Below the pieces are notes generated by a model. That model saw only the letters and a list, made by a program, of their open reading frames with translations. It made no database searches and was not told the origin of the DNA. From positions 1 to 64,000 of the forward strand of contig JANMAT010000052.1 in assembly GCA_031359995.1 (NCBI GenBank): a stretch of DNA of 64,000 nucleotides, read 5' to 3'. The stretch comes from JANMAT01 sp031359995 (GTDB lineage Bacteria > Actinomycetota > Acidimicrobiia > Acidimicrobiales > Ilumatobacteraceae). A program made the translations under genes and the position numbers. This document shows, piece by piece, positions 29,007 to 37,929 of this stretch; the stretch's first letter is position 1, and each line of letters opens with the position of its first letter.

Positions 29007-29597
29007 GTGCAGGTGTGCGTCTACTGCGGTTCCAGCTCCGGCTTCGATCCTGTCTACCGCCAGGCCGCCCACGAGCTGGGCACGGCCCTGGCCCGGGCCG
29101 GTCACGGCCTCGTGTACGGCGGCGGCGATGTGGGGCTCATGGGCACGGTGGCCGACGCGGTGCTCGGCGCCGGCGGCCCGGTCGTGGGTGTCATCCCCCA
29201 GGCGCTGGTCGACCGCGAGCTGGCGCACCAGGACCTGACCGAGCTGGTCATCACCGGCTCCATGCACGAGCGCAAGGCCATCATGGTGGAGCGGGCCGAC
29301 GCCTTCGTGGCCCTGCCCGGCGGCTACGGCACCTTCGACGAGCTGTTCGAGACCCTCACCTGGCTGCAGCTCGGCATCCACGCCAAGCCGATCATCCTGT
29401 TCGACGTCGACGGGTTCTTCGCCCCGTTGCTCGCCCTGGCCGACCAGGCCGTGCGGGCCGGGTTCCTGAAGCCGGCGCACCGCGACGCCGCCGTCCACGC
29501 CGACAGCGTCGCCGCCGTGCTCGCCGCGCTCAGCGCTCCACCGGCGTCTCCCGTGCCCAAGTGGCTCGACGACCGACCGACGGGTGTGACCCCGTGA
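29007..29597 (+). CDS. LOG-family protein (cytokinin riboside 5'-monophosphate phosphoribohydrolase type)
   Basis: 196-residue TIGR00730/LOG protein: VCVYCGSSSG at the start, GHGLVYGGGDVGLMG near 32, SMHERKAIM near 90 and the signature LPGGYGTFDELFE near 104-116 (PGGxGTxxE). LOG enzymes release free base from nucleoside monophosphates; in bacteria the natural substrate is often unknown. Starts at GTG 29007. Its stop overlaps the start of the serine hydrolase. Confidence 0.9.
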   Translation: MQVCVYCGSSSGFDPVYRQAAHELGTALARAGHGLVYGGGDVGLMGTVADAVLGAGGPVVGVIPQALVDRELAHQDLTELVITGSMHERKAIMVERADAFVALPGGYGTFDELFETLTWLQLGIHAKPIILFDVDGFFAPLLALADQAVRAGFLKPAHRDAAVHADSVAAVLAALSAPPASPVPKWLDDRPTGVTP

Positions 29598-30616
29598 CCA
29601 CCGACGCCTGGCCCGGCGCCGAGTGGGCCACCGGGCGGGCTCCGGCGCGCGCCGCGGCCTGCATCGACGAGGCCGTCGACACCTGCCTGGCCGATCAGGC
29701 GCGCTACGGGGTGCACCTCGGGCTCGTGGTGATCCACCGTGGTCGGCTGGTGGCCGAGCGCTACGGCCCCACTGCCGATGCCGACACCCGCCTGGTGTCG
29801 TGGTCGATGGCCAAGAGCGTCGTGCACGCCATGATCGGGCTGTGCGTGCGCGACGGCCTGCTGCGGCTCGACCAGCCCGCACCCGTGGCCGAGTGGGCGG
29901 GCGACGAACGGTCGACCATCACCATCGACCAGCTGCTGGCCATGTGCGACGGTCTCGCGTTCCGCGAGGAGTACGTCGACCGTGAGGGTTCGGACGTGAT
30001 CGACATGCTCTTCGGCCCCGGTGCCCCCGACGTCGCCGGCTACGCCCGGGCCCGGCCGCTCGTCCACACCCCCGGCACCGTCTGGAACTACTCGTCGGGC
30101 ACCTCGAACGTGCTGGCCGCCGTCGTGGGCGACGCGGTGGCGCCCGACGCCCGTTCCCCCGAGGAACGACGCGACCGCACCGAGGCGTGGCTGCGGCGCG
30201 AGCTGCTCGACCCGCTCGGCATGGCGTCGGCCACGGCCCGCTTCGACGCCGCCGGCACGTTCGTCGGCTCGTCGTTCCTGTACGCCACCGCGCGCGACTT
30301 CGCCCGGTTCGGGCTGCTGTACCTGCGCGGCGGTTGGTGGCGCGACCGCCGGCTGTTGCCCGAGGGCTGGGCCGCCCACGCCGCCACCGCGGCCATGGCC
30401 CCGGTGCCGGCGGAGGAGGGTTCATACGGCCGCCACTGGTGGTTGTGGGACGTCAGCGGCTTCCCCGACACGTTCGGTGCCCACGGCTACGAGGGCCAGT
30501 ACACGATCGTCAGCCCGGCGCGCGACCTGGTGGTGGTCCGTCTGGGCAAGACGCCGGCCGAACTCCGGCCGAACCTGTTGCCCCTGCTCAGGACCATCAT
30601 CGCCGCCTTCGACTGA
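29594..30616 (+). CDS. Beta-lactamase-family serine hydrolase
   Basis: 340-residue cytosolic class C-like serine hydrolase or esterase (no signal peptide). Ser-x-x-Lys is WSMAKS (about 71-76); the second motif is WNYSSGTSN (about 163) in place of Tyr-x-Asn; HGYEGQY near 298 stands for the KTG region, as in EstB-type esterases. GTG 29594 overlaps the LOG stop (GTGA). Substrate unknown. Confidence 0.83.
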   Translation: MTTDAWPGAEWATGRAPARAAACIDEAVDTCLADQARYGVHLGLVVIHRGRLVAERYGPTADADTRLVSWSMAKSVVHAMIGLCVRDGLLRLDQPAPVAEWAGDERSTITIDQLLAMCDGLAFREEYVDREGSDVIDMLFGPGAPDVAGYARARPLVHTPGTVWNYSSGTSNVLAAVVGDAVAPDARSPEERRDRTEAWLRRELLDPLGMASATARFDAAGTFVGSSFLYATARDFARFGLLYLRGGWWRDRRLLPEGWAAHAATAAMAPVPAEEGSYGRHWWLWDVSGFPDTFGAHGYEGQYTIVSPARDLVVVRLGKTPAELRPNLLPLLRTIIAAFD

Positions 30617-30663
30617 CGACAAAGCCGCGATCGAGCGGTTCGCGGACGGTAGAACGTGGAACG

Positions 30664-31884
30664 ATGTCCAACGTGCCGGTCGCCGCTGAGCAGCGCCTCG
30701 CGCGCCGTCGGCGCTCGTCCCAGCCCAAGGCGGCCAAGCCGCTGACGGCCAAGCGCGTGGTCTGGCGCACCGTGAAGCTGGCCACCGTGGTGCTCGTGGC
30801 CATCCTGGCCGGCCCGGCGGCGATCCGCACCGGTCGGCAGAAGATGACCCAGCTCGCCCAGGTCAACTTCTGGCTGCTGCTGCTCGGTCTGATCCTCGAG
30901 CTCTCGGCGCTGGTGTCGTACTCGTTCCTGACCCGCGCGGCACTGCCGCGCAACCGCGTGTCGGTGCCGGTGCTCGTGCGCATCCAGTTCGCCACCAAGG
31001 CCCTGACCAACGTGGTGCCCGCCGGGAGCGCCGCCGGCTCGGCCCTCGGCTACCGACTGCTCACCACCGCCGGTGTCGCCGGCTCCGACGCCGGCTTCGC
31101 CCTGGCCACCGTGGGCCTCGGCTCGGCCCTGGTGCTCAACGCGGTGCTGTGGACGACGCTGCTCATCTCGATCCCGCTGGCCGGGTGGAACCCGCTGTAC
31201 GTCACCTTCGCCCTCGTGGGCCTGTTCCTGTTCATGGTGTTCGGCGGCGTCATCTTCGGCCTCATGCGGGGTCAGGCCCAGGCCGAGCGGGTGCTGCGGG
31301 CGGTGTCGCGCCGCATCCACCTCCTCGACGAGGACCGCATGGGCGAGCTCGTCGGGCGGCTGGCGCGCCGGCTGCGCGAGCTGCTGGCCGACCGTGAGCT
31401 CGTGCGGCGGCTGGTGGGGTGGGCGTTGGCCAACTGGCTGCTCGACGCCAGCGCGCTGTGGGTCTTCTTCCGGGCGTTCGGCGTGGCCGTGCGACCCGAC
31501 GCCCTGCTCGTGGCGTTCTGCGCCGGCAACGTCATGGCCGCCATCCCGATCATGCCGGGTGGCCTCGGCGTGTTCGACGGCACGCTCCTCACCCTGATGG
31601 GGTCCTTCGGTTACGGCGGCGTGGCGGGGGTGGCCAACGCCACGTACCGCGTGGCCCAGTACCTGGTGCCCATCCCGATCGGTGGCGTCTCGTACCTCAC
31701 ACTGCGGCTGGGGCCGTGGCGGATCGACCGGGACAACGAGCTCGGCCCGCTCAGCGGCGAGGCGGCCACCGCGCTGGAGACCGGCGAGAGCGTCTACGAC
31801 TGGGCTGAGCGCTACGGCGTGCGCGTGCCGGTGCCTCCGGTGGCTGCCCCGTCACCACCCCCCGTGAACGACCCCGCTCCGTAA
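30664..31884 (+). CDS. UPF0104 / lysylphosphatidylglycerol-synthase-TM-like membrane protein
   Basis: 406-residue integral membrane protein with about seven or eight membrane segments from residue 35 to 335, basic termini, and the family signature AIPIMPGGLGVFDGTLL near 300. Members (YbhN, AglD, MprF N-half) are flippase-like or glycolipid-related; no soluble transferase domain is attached. The C-terminal 60 residues are Pro-rich and cytosolic. TAGAAC lies 8 nt from ATG 30664, a variant of the window's leaderless -10. Confidence 0.82.
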   Translation: MSNVPVAAEQRLARRRRSSQPKAAKPLTAKRVVWRTVKLATVVLVAILAGPAAIRTGRQKMTQLAQVNFWLLLLGLILELSALVSYSFLTRAALPRNRVSVPVLVRIQFATKALTNVVPAGSAAGSALGYRLLTTAGVAGSDAGFALATVGLGSALVLNAVLWTTLLISIPLAGWNPLYVTFALVGLFLFMVFGGVIFGLMRGQAQAERVLRAVSRRIHLLDEDRMGELVGRLARRLRELLADRELVRRLVGWALANWLLDASALWVFFRAFGVAVRPDALLVAFCAGNVMAAIPIMPGGLGVFDGTLLTLMGSFGYGGVAGVANATYRVAQYLVPIPIGGVSYLTLRLGPWRIDRDNELGPLSGEAATALETGESVYDWAERYGVRVPVPPVAAPSPPPVNDPAP

Positions 31885-31983
31885 CCGTTCGGTCGCTCTG
31901 CGCAATACGTTGGGTCGTGGGGCGGCGAACATCGGCCGACCCGTTCCACCGGGCATCTCAGCGAGGGCGAGGCGCATCTTCCC

Positions 31984-34005
31984 ATGACCACTTCGACGCG
32001 CCCGCGACACTCGCAGTTGCGGTTGCTGTTCCTGTTCGCCCTGGCCAGCCTGGTACCGATCGTCGGCCTCGGGTACTGGCTCGTGGGCGAGCTGCGCCAG
32101 TCGGGTGAGCACCAGGCGCTGCGGGCGTACCAGCACCTGTCGATGTCGTTCCTCGATCCGATGGTCACGCCGACGAACGGCGAACCGATGGACCTGGACC
32201 ACCTCGGCGACGCCGACCGCAGAGCGCTCGACGAGGGCGTCACCGCGGTCAGCAGCCTGCTGCGCGTGCGCTTCATCAGCACCATCGGTCACATCACCTA
32301 CTCGACCGAGCGCGGCGAGATCGGCACGGACCTGCCGGGGGCGTGGGCCAACGACCTCGTGATGGGCGGCACCGGTCGCCGCTTCGTCGCCGCCGACCGC
32401 GTCGCCTACACCAAGGGCAGCGGGCGGGTCTTCCAGTACGCCCTGCCCCTGCGCCTGGCCGGGCAGGACCAGGACTGGGGCGTCATCGAGGTCACCGGGC
32501 CCACCGCCCTGCTGGCCGACGCCACGCCGGCGGTGCGCGACACCGAGGCGCTGTTCCTGACCACCGGCCTGTCCCTGCTGTGGCTGCTGATGCTCCCGAT
32601 CTTCTGGTGGGTGTCGCTCAAGCTGAAGCGTCAGGTCGACGAGAACGAGCGCCTGGCCCAGCACGACGCCCTCACCGGGCTGCCCAACCGCACGCTGCTC
32701 GCCAGCCGGCTCACCGACGCGTTGACCGAGTCGGTGCAGCAGCACTCGGTGGTCGGGCTCATGCTCATCGACCTCGACGACTTCAAGGACGTCAACGACA
32801 CCCTCGGGCACCACGCCGGCGACGTGCTGCTCCAACACGTCGCCGATCGCATCAGCTCGGCCGTGCGGCCCGGCGACACGGTGAGCCGGCTCGGCGGTGA
32901 CGAGTTCGCCGTGGTCGTGGCCAACGCCCAGCACCCGAGCGTGATCAGCGGCGTGGCCGAACGGCTGCTCGATTCCCTGGAGCGGCCCGTGCAGATCGGT
33001 GAGGTCCTCGTGACGCCCGGCGCGTCCATCGGCATCGCCCTCGCGCCCGACCACGGCACCACGGTCGACGTCCTCATGCAGCGCGCCGACATCGCCATGT
33101 ACGCGGCCAAGGCCGGCGGGCTCGGGCGGCGCACGTACTCGCAGACCATCGACTCGCACAGCCCGTCGCGCCTCGGGCTCACCTCCGAGTTGCGCACGGC
33201 CCTGCGCAGCGAGGACCAGATCGACCTCGTGTACCAGCCCATCGTCGACAGCCGCACCGGCGAGGTCGTGCAGCTGGAGACGCTGGTGCGGTGGAAGCAC
33301 CCTCAGCGCGGCGAACTGCTGCCCAAGGACTTCCTGGAGATGGCCGAGCGCAGCGGGCTCGTGGCCCAGCTCACCGAGCGCACGCTGGCCGTGGCCCTGC
33401 GCCAGCTGCGCACCTGGCTCGACGCCGGCCTCACGGTGCGGCTCGGCGTGAACCTGTCGTCGGTGGTGCTGCGCGACCAGACGCTGCCCAGCCAGATCTC
33501 GACCCAGCTCAACCACCTGCGGGTGCCGGCGTCGCTCCTCGAGTTCGAGGTCACCGAGACCTCGCTGCTCGAGGAGCCCGAGAGCGTGCTCGTGCTGCTG
33601 CGCCAGCTGCGGGCGCTCGGCGCCAGTGTGGCCCTCGACGACTTCGGCTCGGGCTTCTCGTCGCTGGTCCACCTGCGCAGCCTGGAAGCCGACGTGGTGA
33701 AGATCGATCGCCAGTTCGTGGAGCACATCCTCACGCGCTCGGCCGACGCCAAGATCGTGGGCGCGGTGATCGACCTGGCCCACGAGCTCGGCATGACCGT
33801 CACCGGCGAGGGTGTCGAGACCGAGGGCCAGGCGGTGAAGCTGGCCGCCATGGGCTGCGACCGGCTGCAGGGCTACTACCTGGCCCGGCCGCTACCGGCC
33901 TACGCCGCCACCGCCCTGCTGCGGGAGCGTTCCCGGCTGGCCGCCGCCAACGCGGCGGCGGCCGCGGCGGCCATGTCCGCCTCGGCCGGCGCCGGCGCCG
34001 CCTGA
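31984..34005 (+). CDS. Membrane-bound GGDEF-EAL protein (cyclic-di-GMP turnover)
   Basis: 673 residues: TM1 at 12-36, an extracytoplasmic sensor of about 140 residues, TM2 at about 193-215, GGDEF domain 225-385 and EAL domain 395-650. The GGDEF signature is intact (RLGGDEFAVVV near 303), so cyclase activity is possible; no RxxD inhibitory site is obvious upstream. The EAL domain keeps QLETLVRW (E-x-L variant, near 428), NLSS, EVTET, DDFGSGFSS, VKIDRQFV and GEGVETE, so it can probably hydrolyse c-di-GMP. The C-terminal 25 residues are an Ala-rich tail. The only c-di-GMP gene in the window. Confidence 0.9.
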   Translation: MTTSTRPRHSQLRLLFLFALASLVPIVGLGYWLVGELRQSGEHQALRAYQHLSMSFLDPMVTPTNGEPMDLDHLGDADRRALDEGVTAVSSLLRVRFISTIGHITYSTERGEIGTDLPGAWANDLVMGGTGRRFVAADRVAYTKGSGRVFQYALPLRLAGQDQDWGVIEVTGPTALLADATPAVRDTEALFLTTGLSLLWLLMLPIFWWVSLKLKRQVDENERLAQHDALTGLPNRTLLASRLTDALTESVQQHSVVGLMLIDLDDFKDVNDTLGHHAGDVLLQHVADRISSAVRPGDTVSRLGGDEFAVVVANAQHPSVISGVAERLLDSLERPVQIGEVLVTPGASIGIALAPDHGTTVDVLMQRADIAMYAAKAGGLGRRTYSQTIDSHSPSRLGLTSELRTALRSEDQIDLVYQPIVDSRTGEVVQLETLVRWKHPQRGELLPKDFLEMAERSGLVAQLTERTLAVALRQLRTWLDAGLTVRLGVNLSSVVLRDQTLPSQISTQLNHLRVPASLLEFEVTETSLLEEPESVLVLLRQLRALGASVALDDFGSGFSSLVHLRSLEADVVKIDRQFVEHILTRSADAKIVGAVIDLAHELGMTVTGEGVETEGQAVKLAAMGCDRLQGYYLARPLPAYAATALLRERSRLAAANAAAAAAAMSASAGAGAA

Positions 34006-34089
34006 CGGCGCACGGGTGCTTTCGGGTCGTCAGGACGCGTGGGTTAGCGTGAGCGACGCCCTGATCGACCTGCCCCCAAGGACTGCGCC

Positions 34090-34611
34090 ATGACCGTGCA
34101 CGAACGCCCCTTCGGTCGGTACCTCGAGGACTTCGCCGTCGGTGACGTGTACAAGCACTGGCCCGGCAAGACGATCACCGAGTACGACGACCACCTGTTC
34201 TGCATGATCACCATGAACCACCACCCGTTGCACACCAACGCGTGGTTCGCCGAGCACGAGAGCGTGCAGGGCCGCAACGTCGTGGTGGGCAACCTCGTGT
34301 ACTCGCTGGCGCTCGGCATGAGCGTGCCCGACGTGTCGGGCGCCGCCATCGCCAACCTCGAGGTCGAGACGCTGCAGCACAAGCACCCCACGTTCCACGG
34401 CGACACCATCTACGCCGAGACGAAGGTGACCGACGTGAAGGAGTCGGGCTCCAAGCCCGACCGCGGCATCGTCACCGTGGAGACCAGGGCGTTCAACCAG
34501 GACGGCGAGGAGGTCTGCTTCTTCCGCCGCCGCGTCATGGTGTGGAAGCAGGGGCAGGCCCCGCCGCGGCGCCGGCCCTACGACGGCACCGATCCGTGGA
34601 GCGCTTCCTGA
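34090..34611 (+). CDS. MaoC-like acyl dehydratase
   Basis: 173-residue hot-dog-fold hydratase. The family motif is ITMNHHPLHTNAWFAE (near 41-56; the Asp-x-x-x-x-His pair of R-specific hydratases is here Asn/His) followed by VVVGNLVYSLALGM and HPTFHGDTIYAETKV. Similar proteins include mesaconyl-CoA and other C4/C5 acyl-CoA hydratases. An AAGGA Shine-Dalgarno lies about 9 nt before ATG 34090; TAGCGT at 34045-34050 is a possible -10. The next gene, mutY, starts inside its last codons. Confidence 0.85.
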   Translation: MTVHERPFGRYLEDFAVGDVYKHWPGKTITEYDDHLFCMITMNHHPLHTNAWFAEHESVQGRNVVVGNLVYSLALGMSVPDVSGAAIANLEVETLQHKHPTFHGDTIYAETKVTDVKESGSKPDRGIVTVETRAFNQDGEEVCFFRRRVMVWKQGQAPPRRRPYDGTDPWSAS

Positions 34612-35462
34612 CGTTGCCCGACGCCCTGCTCGGCTGGGGCCGGCCCCGGCTCCGCGACCTGCCGTGGCGCCGCACCCGCGACCCGTGGGCGGTGCTGGTG
34701 AGCGAGCTGATGTTGCAGCAGACCCGGGTGTCCCGCGTGCTGCCGCGTTACGGAGTGTTCCTGGAGCAGTTCCCCACGCCGGCGGTGTGCGCGGCAGCCG
34801 GCGTGGCCGAGGTGATCCAGGCGTGGGCCGGCCTCGGCTACAACCGCCGCGCGGTGAACCTGCACGGCGCGGCGGTGGCCGTGACCGGGCTGGGGCGGTT
34901 CCCCGACACCCTGGAGGGTCTGCTGGCCCTGCCCGGCGTCGGTCCGTACACGGCACGGGCGGTGCTCGCCTTCGCCTACGAGGCCGATGCGGCCGTGGTC
35001 GACACCAACATCGCTCGCGTGCTGGCGCGCGTCGCCGGGCACCGGCTCACCGCCCGACGGGCCCAGGCGACGGCCGACGACTGGCTGGAACGGGGCGAGT
35101 CGTGGGCGTGGAACCAGTCGCTCATGGAGCTGGGGGCCACCGTGTGCACGGCGCGCTCCTGGGCCTGTGCGTCGTGCCCGCTGACGTTCACGTGCGCGTG
35201 GCACGGGGCCGGGCACCCGGAGCCCGACCCGGCCGTCGGGTCGGCCGGGGTGAGCGGCGGCCAGAGCCGCTTCGACGGGAGCGACCGCCAGGGCCGGGGC
35301 CGGCTGGTGGGTGCGCTCCGGCTCGGGCCGGTGGAAGCCTCCGATCTGGCCGCGGTGACGGGCTGGCCCGGCGACCCCGATCGGGCACGCCGCGTGGCCG
35401 ACACCCTCGTTCGGGACCACCTGGCGTGGCGCGATGGCGCCGGGATCTACCGGTTGCCCTGA
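34596..35462 (+). CDS. mutY: A/G-specific adenine glycosylase MutY (short form)
   Basis: 288-residue DNA repair glycosylase that removes adenine mispaired with 8-oxoguanine. Catalytic Glu in SELMLQQTRV (near 31), helix-hairpin-helix LPGVGPYTARAVL (near 112-124), catalytic Asp in VVDTNIARVLAR (near 137), and the [4Fe-4S] loop C-x6-C-x2-C-x5-C at about 188-204 (VCTARSWACASCPLTFTC). The C-terminal NUDIX-like domain that recognises 8-oxoG is absent; a shorter winged-helix-like segment takes its place, as in many actinobacterial MutY. GTG 34596 overlaps MaoC by 16 bp; TTG 34614 is an alternative. Confidence 0.9.
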   Translation: MERFLTLPDALLGWGRPRLRDLPWRRTRDPWAVLVSELMLQQTRVSRVLPRYGVFLEQFPTPAVCAAAGVAEVIQAWAGLGYNRRAVNLHGAAVAVTGLGRFPDTLEGLLALPGVGPYTARAVLAFAYEADAAVVDTNIARVLARVAGHRLTARRAQATADDWLERGESWAWNQSLMELGATVCTARSWACASCPLTFTCAWHGAGHPEPDPAVGSAGVSGGQSRFDGSDRQGRGRLVGALRLGPVEASDLAAVTGWPGDPDRARRVADTLVRDHLAWRDGAGIYRLP

Positions 35463-35536
35463 GCTTTGGCAATCCGCTCAAGTTCCCGCCGGATGAGGCC
35501 GAAAGTCCCCTCGCACGAGGAAAGGGCCTCTCCACC

Positions 35537-37150
35537 ATGTCGCATCAGCGCAGGTTCCGGTTCGCCGACGTCGGCATCGCCGCCAAGGTCTTGAGCGCGG
35601 TCGCCATCGGCGCCGTCGCCCTCGTGATCGTCGGGGTCGTGGCCGTCTCGCGTCTCGGCTCCGTCCGTGACTCGGCCGACGCGCTCTACGGCAAGGGTCT
35701 GGCGCGCATCGACGCCATTCGCACCGCCCAGACCAAGATCTTCGAGATCCGTGGCAACGTGAACCACTCGGTGCTGTCGGACGGCCCGGTGGCGATCAAG
35801 GCCGACATCGACAAGACGACGGCCGCCGAGGCCGGCCTGGACGAGGCGTTGAAGACCTACCAGGCCACCTATGGCGGGGCCATGAGCGGGACCGACCAGG
35901 TGCGCTTCGACGCGGTGGTCACCGCCAACGCCGCACGACACAAGGTCCTTGCCGAGCAGCTGATGCCGCTGCTGGAGAAGGATGACGACGCCAGCGCCGA
36001 GGCCGTGGTGAACGGTGATCTCGCCGGCACCCGCGCCGCGCTCGCCGACGCCATGGACGCCATCGTGAAGGCCGACGAAGATCAGGCCGCCGCCCTCAAC
36101 GCGGACGCCCAGAGCACCTACCGCTCCGGGTTCATCACCCTCGTGGCCGTGATCGTCGTCGGCGTGCTCGCCGCCGTCGCGCTCGGGCTGCTCATCGCCC
36201 GCATCATCGCCCGCCCGTTGCAACGGGCCGCGGTCGAACTGCGCAAGGTGGCCCAGGGCGACCTCACCATCGAACTGCTTGCCGATGGCCACGACGAGGT
36301 CGGCGAGGTCACCGATGCCATCAACACCGCGGTCGCGTCCATGCGGTCGGCACTGAGCGAGGTGGGCACCACCGCCCGCTCGCTGTCCACGTCCAGCGAA
36401 GGTCTCACGTCGGTGGCCGGTGAGATGTCGGCCATGGCCCAGCAGACCTCGTCGCAGGCGGTGGAGGTCTCGGCGTCGAGCGCGCACGTGACCTCCAGCC
36501 TCCAGTCGATGTCGGCCGGCGCCGAGGAGATGGGCGCGTCGATCCAGGACATCTCCCGCAACGCGACCCAGGCCTCCAGCATCGCCACCGACGCGGCCGC
36601 CTGCGCCGAGCACGCCGGCGCGGTCATGCAACAGCTCGGCGCGGCTTCGAACCGGGTCGGGCTCGTCGTGCGCACCATCACCGCCATCGCCGAGCAGACG
36701 AACCTGCTCGCCCTGAACGCCACGATCGAGGCGGCGCGTGCCGGCGAGGCCGGCCGGGGTTTCGCCGTGGTGGCCAACGAGGTGAAGGAGCTGGCCCAGG
36801 CCACGGCCAAGGCGACCGCGGAGATCGAGGACACGGTCAAGAACATCAACGACCAGGCCCTGGAAGCGATCGACGCGATGGAGCAGATCCGTCAGGTGAT
36901 CGAGCGGGTGAACGACGCCCAGAGCATGATCGCCGCCGCGGTCGAGGAGCAGTCGGCCACGGCCAACGAGATCGTGCGCTCGGTGCACGAGGCGGCCAAC
37001 GGTTCCAACATCATCTCGGAGAACATCGACGGGGTGGCCCACGCCGCCACGACGAGCTCGGCCGCGGCCGAACAGACGCTGGGCACGGCCAGCGACGTGG
37101 CCGCCAACGCGACCCAACTGCTGTCCCTGGTGGGTCGCTTCCGCGTGTGA
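35537..37150 (+). CDS. Methyl-accepting chemotaxis protein
   Basis: 537-residue chemoreceptor: TM1 at 18-38, a periplasmic four-helix-type sensor to about 192, TM2 at 195-217, HAMP (about 218-270) and a cytoplasmic signalling domain with the hairpin tip TAIAEQTNLLALNATIEAAR (about 390-410). No CheW-binding pentapeptide is visible at the C-terminus. No chemotaxis or flagellar genes are near, so it may be an orphan or feed a type IV pilus or other pathway. ATG 35537; a GAGGAAAGGG tract ends about 9 nt upstream. Followed by a strong hairpin terminator. Confidence 0.92.
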   Translation: MSHQRRFRFADVGIAAKVLSAVAIGAVALVIVGVVAVSRLGSVRDSADALYGKGLARIDAIRTAQTKIFEIRGNVNHSVLSDGPVAIKADIDKTTAAEAGLDEALKTYQATYGGAMSGTDQVRFDAVVTANAARHKVLAEQLMPLLEKDDDASAEAVVNGDLAGTRAALADAMDAIVKADEDQAAALNADAQSTYRSGFITLVAVIVVGVLAAVALGLLIARIIARPLQRAAVELRKVAQGDLTIELLADGHDEVGEVTDAINTAVASMRSALSEVGTTARSLSTSSEGLTSVAGEMSAMAQQTSSQAVEVSASSAHVTSSLQSMSAGAEEMGASIQDISRNATQASSIATDAAACAEHAGAVMQQLGAASNRVGLVVRTITAIAEQTNLLALNATIEAARAGEAGRGFAVVANEVKELAQATAKATAEIEDTVKNINDQALEAIDAMEQIRQVIERVNDAQSMIAAAVEEQSATANEIVRSVHEAANGSNIISENIDGVAHAATTSSAAAEQTLGTASDVAANATQLLSLVGRFRV

Positions 37151-37154
37151 CCCG

Positions 37155-37193
37155 TCGTGGGTGCGGGCCGGGCGAACCGACCCGCACCCACGA
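37155..37193. terminator. Strong 13-bp hairpin between convergent genes
   Basis: Arms 37155-37167 and 37181-37193 are perfect 13-bp complements with a 13-nt loop, just after the chemoreceptor stop and before the stop of the convergent secreted protein. No T-run follows, so it likely works as a bidirectional GC hairpin. Confidence 0.6.
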
Positions 37194-37204
37194 TCAGCGG
37201 TGCA

Positions 37205-37714
37205 TCACGCCGTGCGGGCGAACCACGCACCACCACCGCTGGTCACGAAGACGATCGGGTTGGCGCACATGGACGGCAGGGCCACCTTCGCCTCGAACTC
37301 GGCCGTGCCCGTGGGGCCGCCGGCCACCGCGGGGGTGCTCACGTTCACCACGCCGCTCATGGTCTCGCAGCTCACGACGACCTTGAACGTGGGGGCCGGG
37401 TTGGTGCCGCCCAGGTTGAGGGCGATGGCGGCCGGGTCGTTCGGATCGATGAGGAGCCCCTCGACCTCGACGTTGACCCGGCCGTCGGCGCGGACCTCGC
37501 CCTCGGCCTCGGCGACCACCCATGGCAGGCCGCCGGCATTGATGCCGCGGACCGCGCCGGCGGCTCCGACGGCCGGGCGGGCGTTGCCCATCATCGACTC
37601 GAACCGGATGAGCCGGTGGCCCCCGTCGTCGGCGCTGGCCGCGGTGCTCGACAGGGTGAGCGCGGTGCCGGCCATGACGGTGGCGGCGGTGAGAGCGAGG
37701 AACTTGGAACGCAT
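37205..37714 (-). CDS. Secreted protein of unknown function
   Basis: 169 residues with a clear signal peptide (1-28, cleavage near ASA-DD). The mature part is Gly/Ala/Val-rich and beta-predicted, with two Cys (near 121 and 156) that could form a disulfide; no catalytic motif. ATG 37714 has an AAGGAG Shine-Dalgarno 6-10 nt upstream. Not recognised. Confidence 0.75.
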   Translation of the reverse strand: MRSKFLALTAATVMAGTALTLSSTAASADDGGHRLIRFESMMGNARPAVGAAGAVRGINAGGLPWVVAEAEGEVRADGRVNVEVEGLLIDPNDPAAIALNLGGTNPAPTFKVVVSCETMSGVVNVSTPAVAGGPTGTAEFEAKVALPSMCANPIVFVTSGGGAWFARTA

Positions 37715-37929
37715 GCAGATGCTCCTTGGTGTACGAGCGCGGCGGGACCGCCGAGCCCCCGGTGTGTGCTACCCCAGTTCCTACGAGGGCGTGCACCGGT
37801 TGGGTTTTGGCAAATGGTCGTAGTCCATTCGTCCAGGTTCTCGCCGAAGGTAAAAGGTGATCCGATCGTGGTGGCGGCACGAACACCTCGTGTCCGGCGC
37901 GCACTATGGTCCGGCTGGGACGCACCACG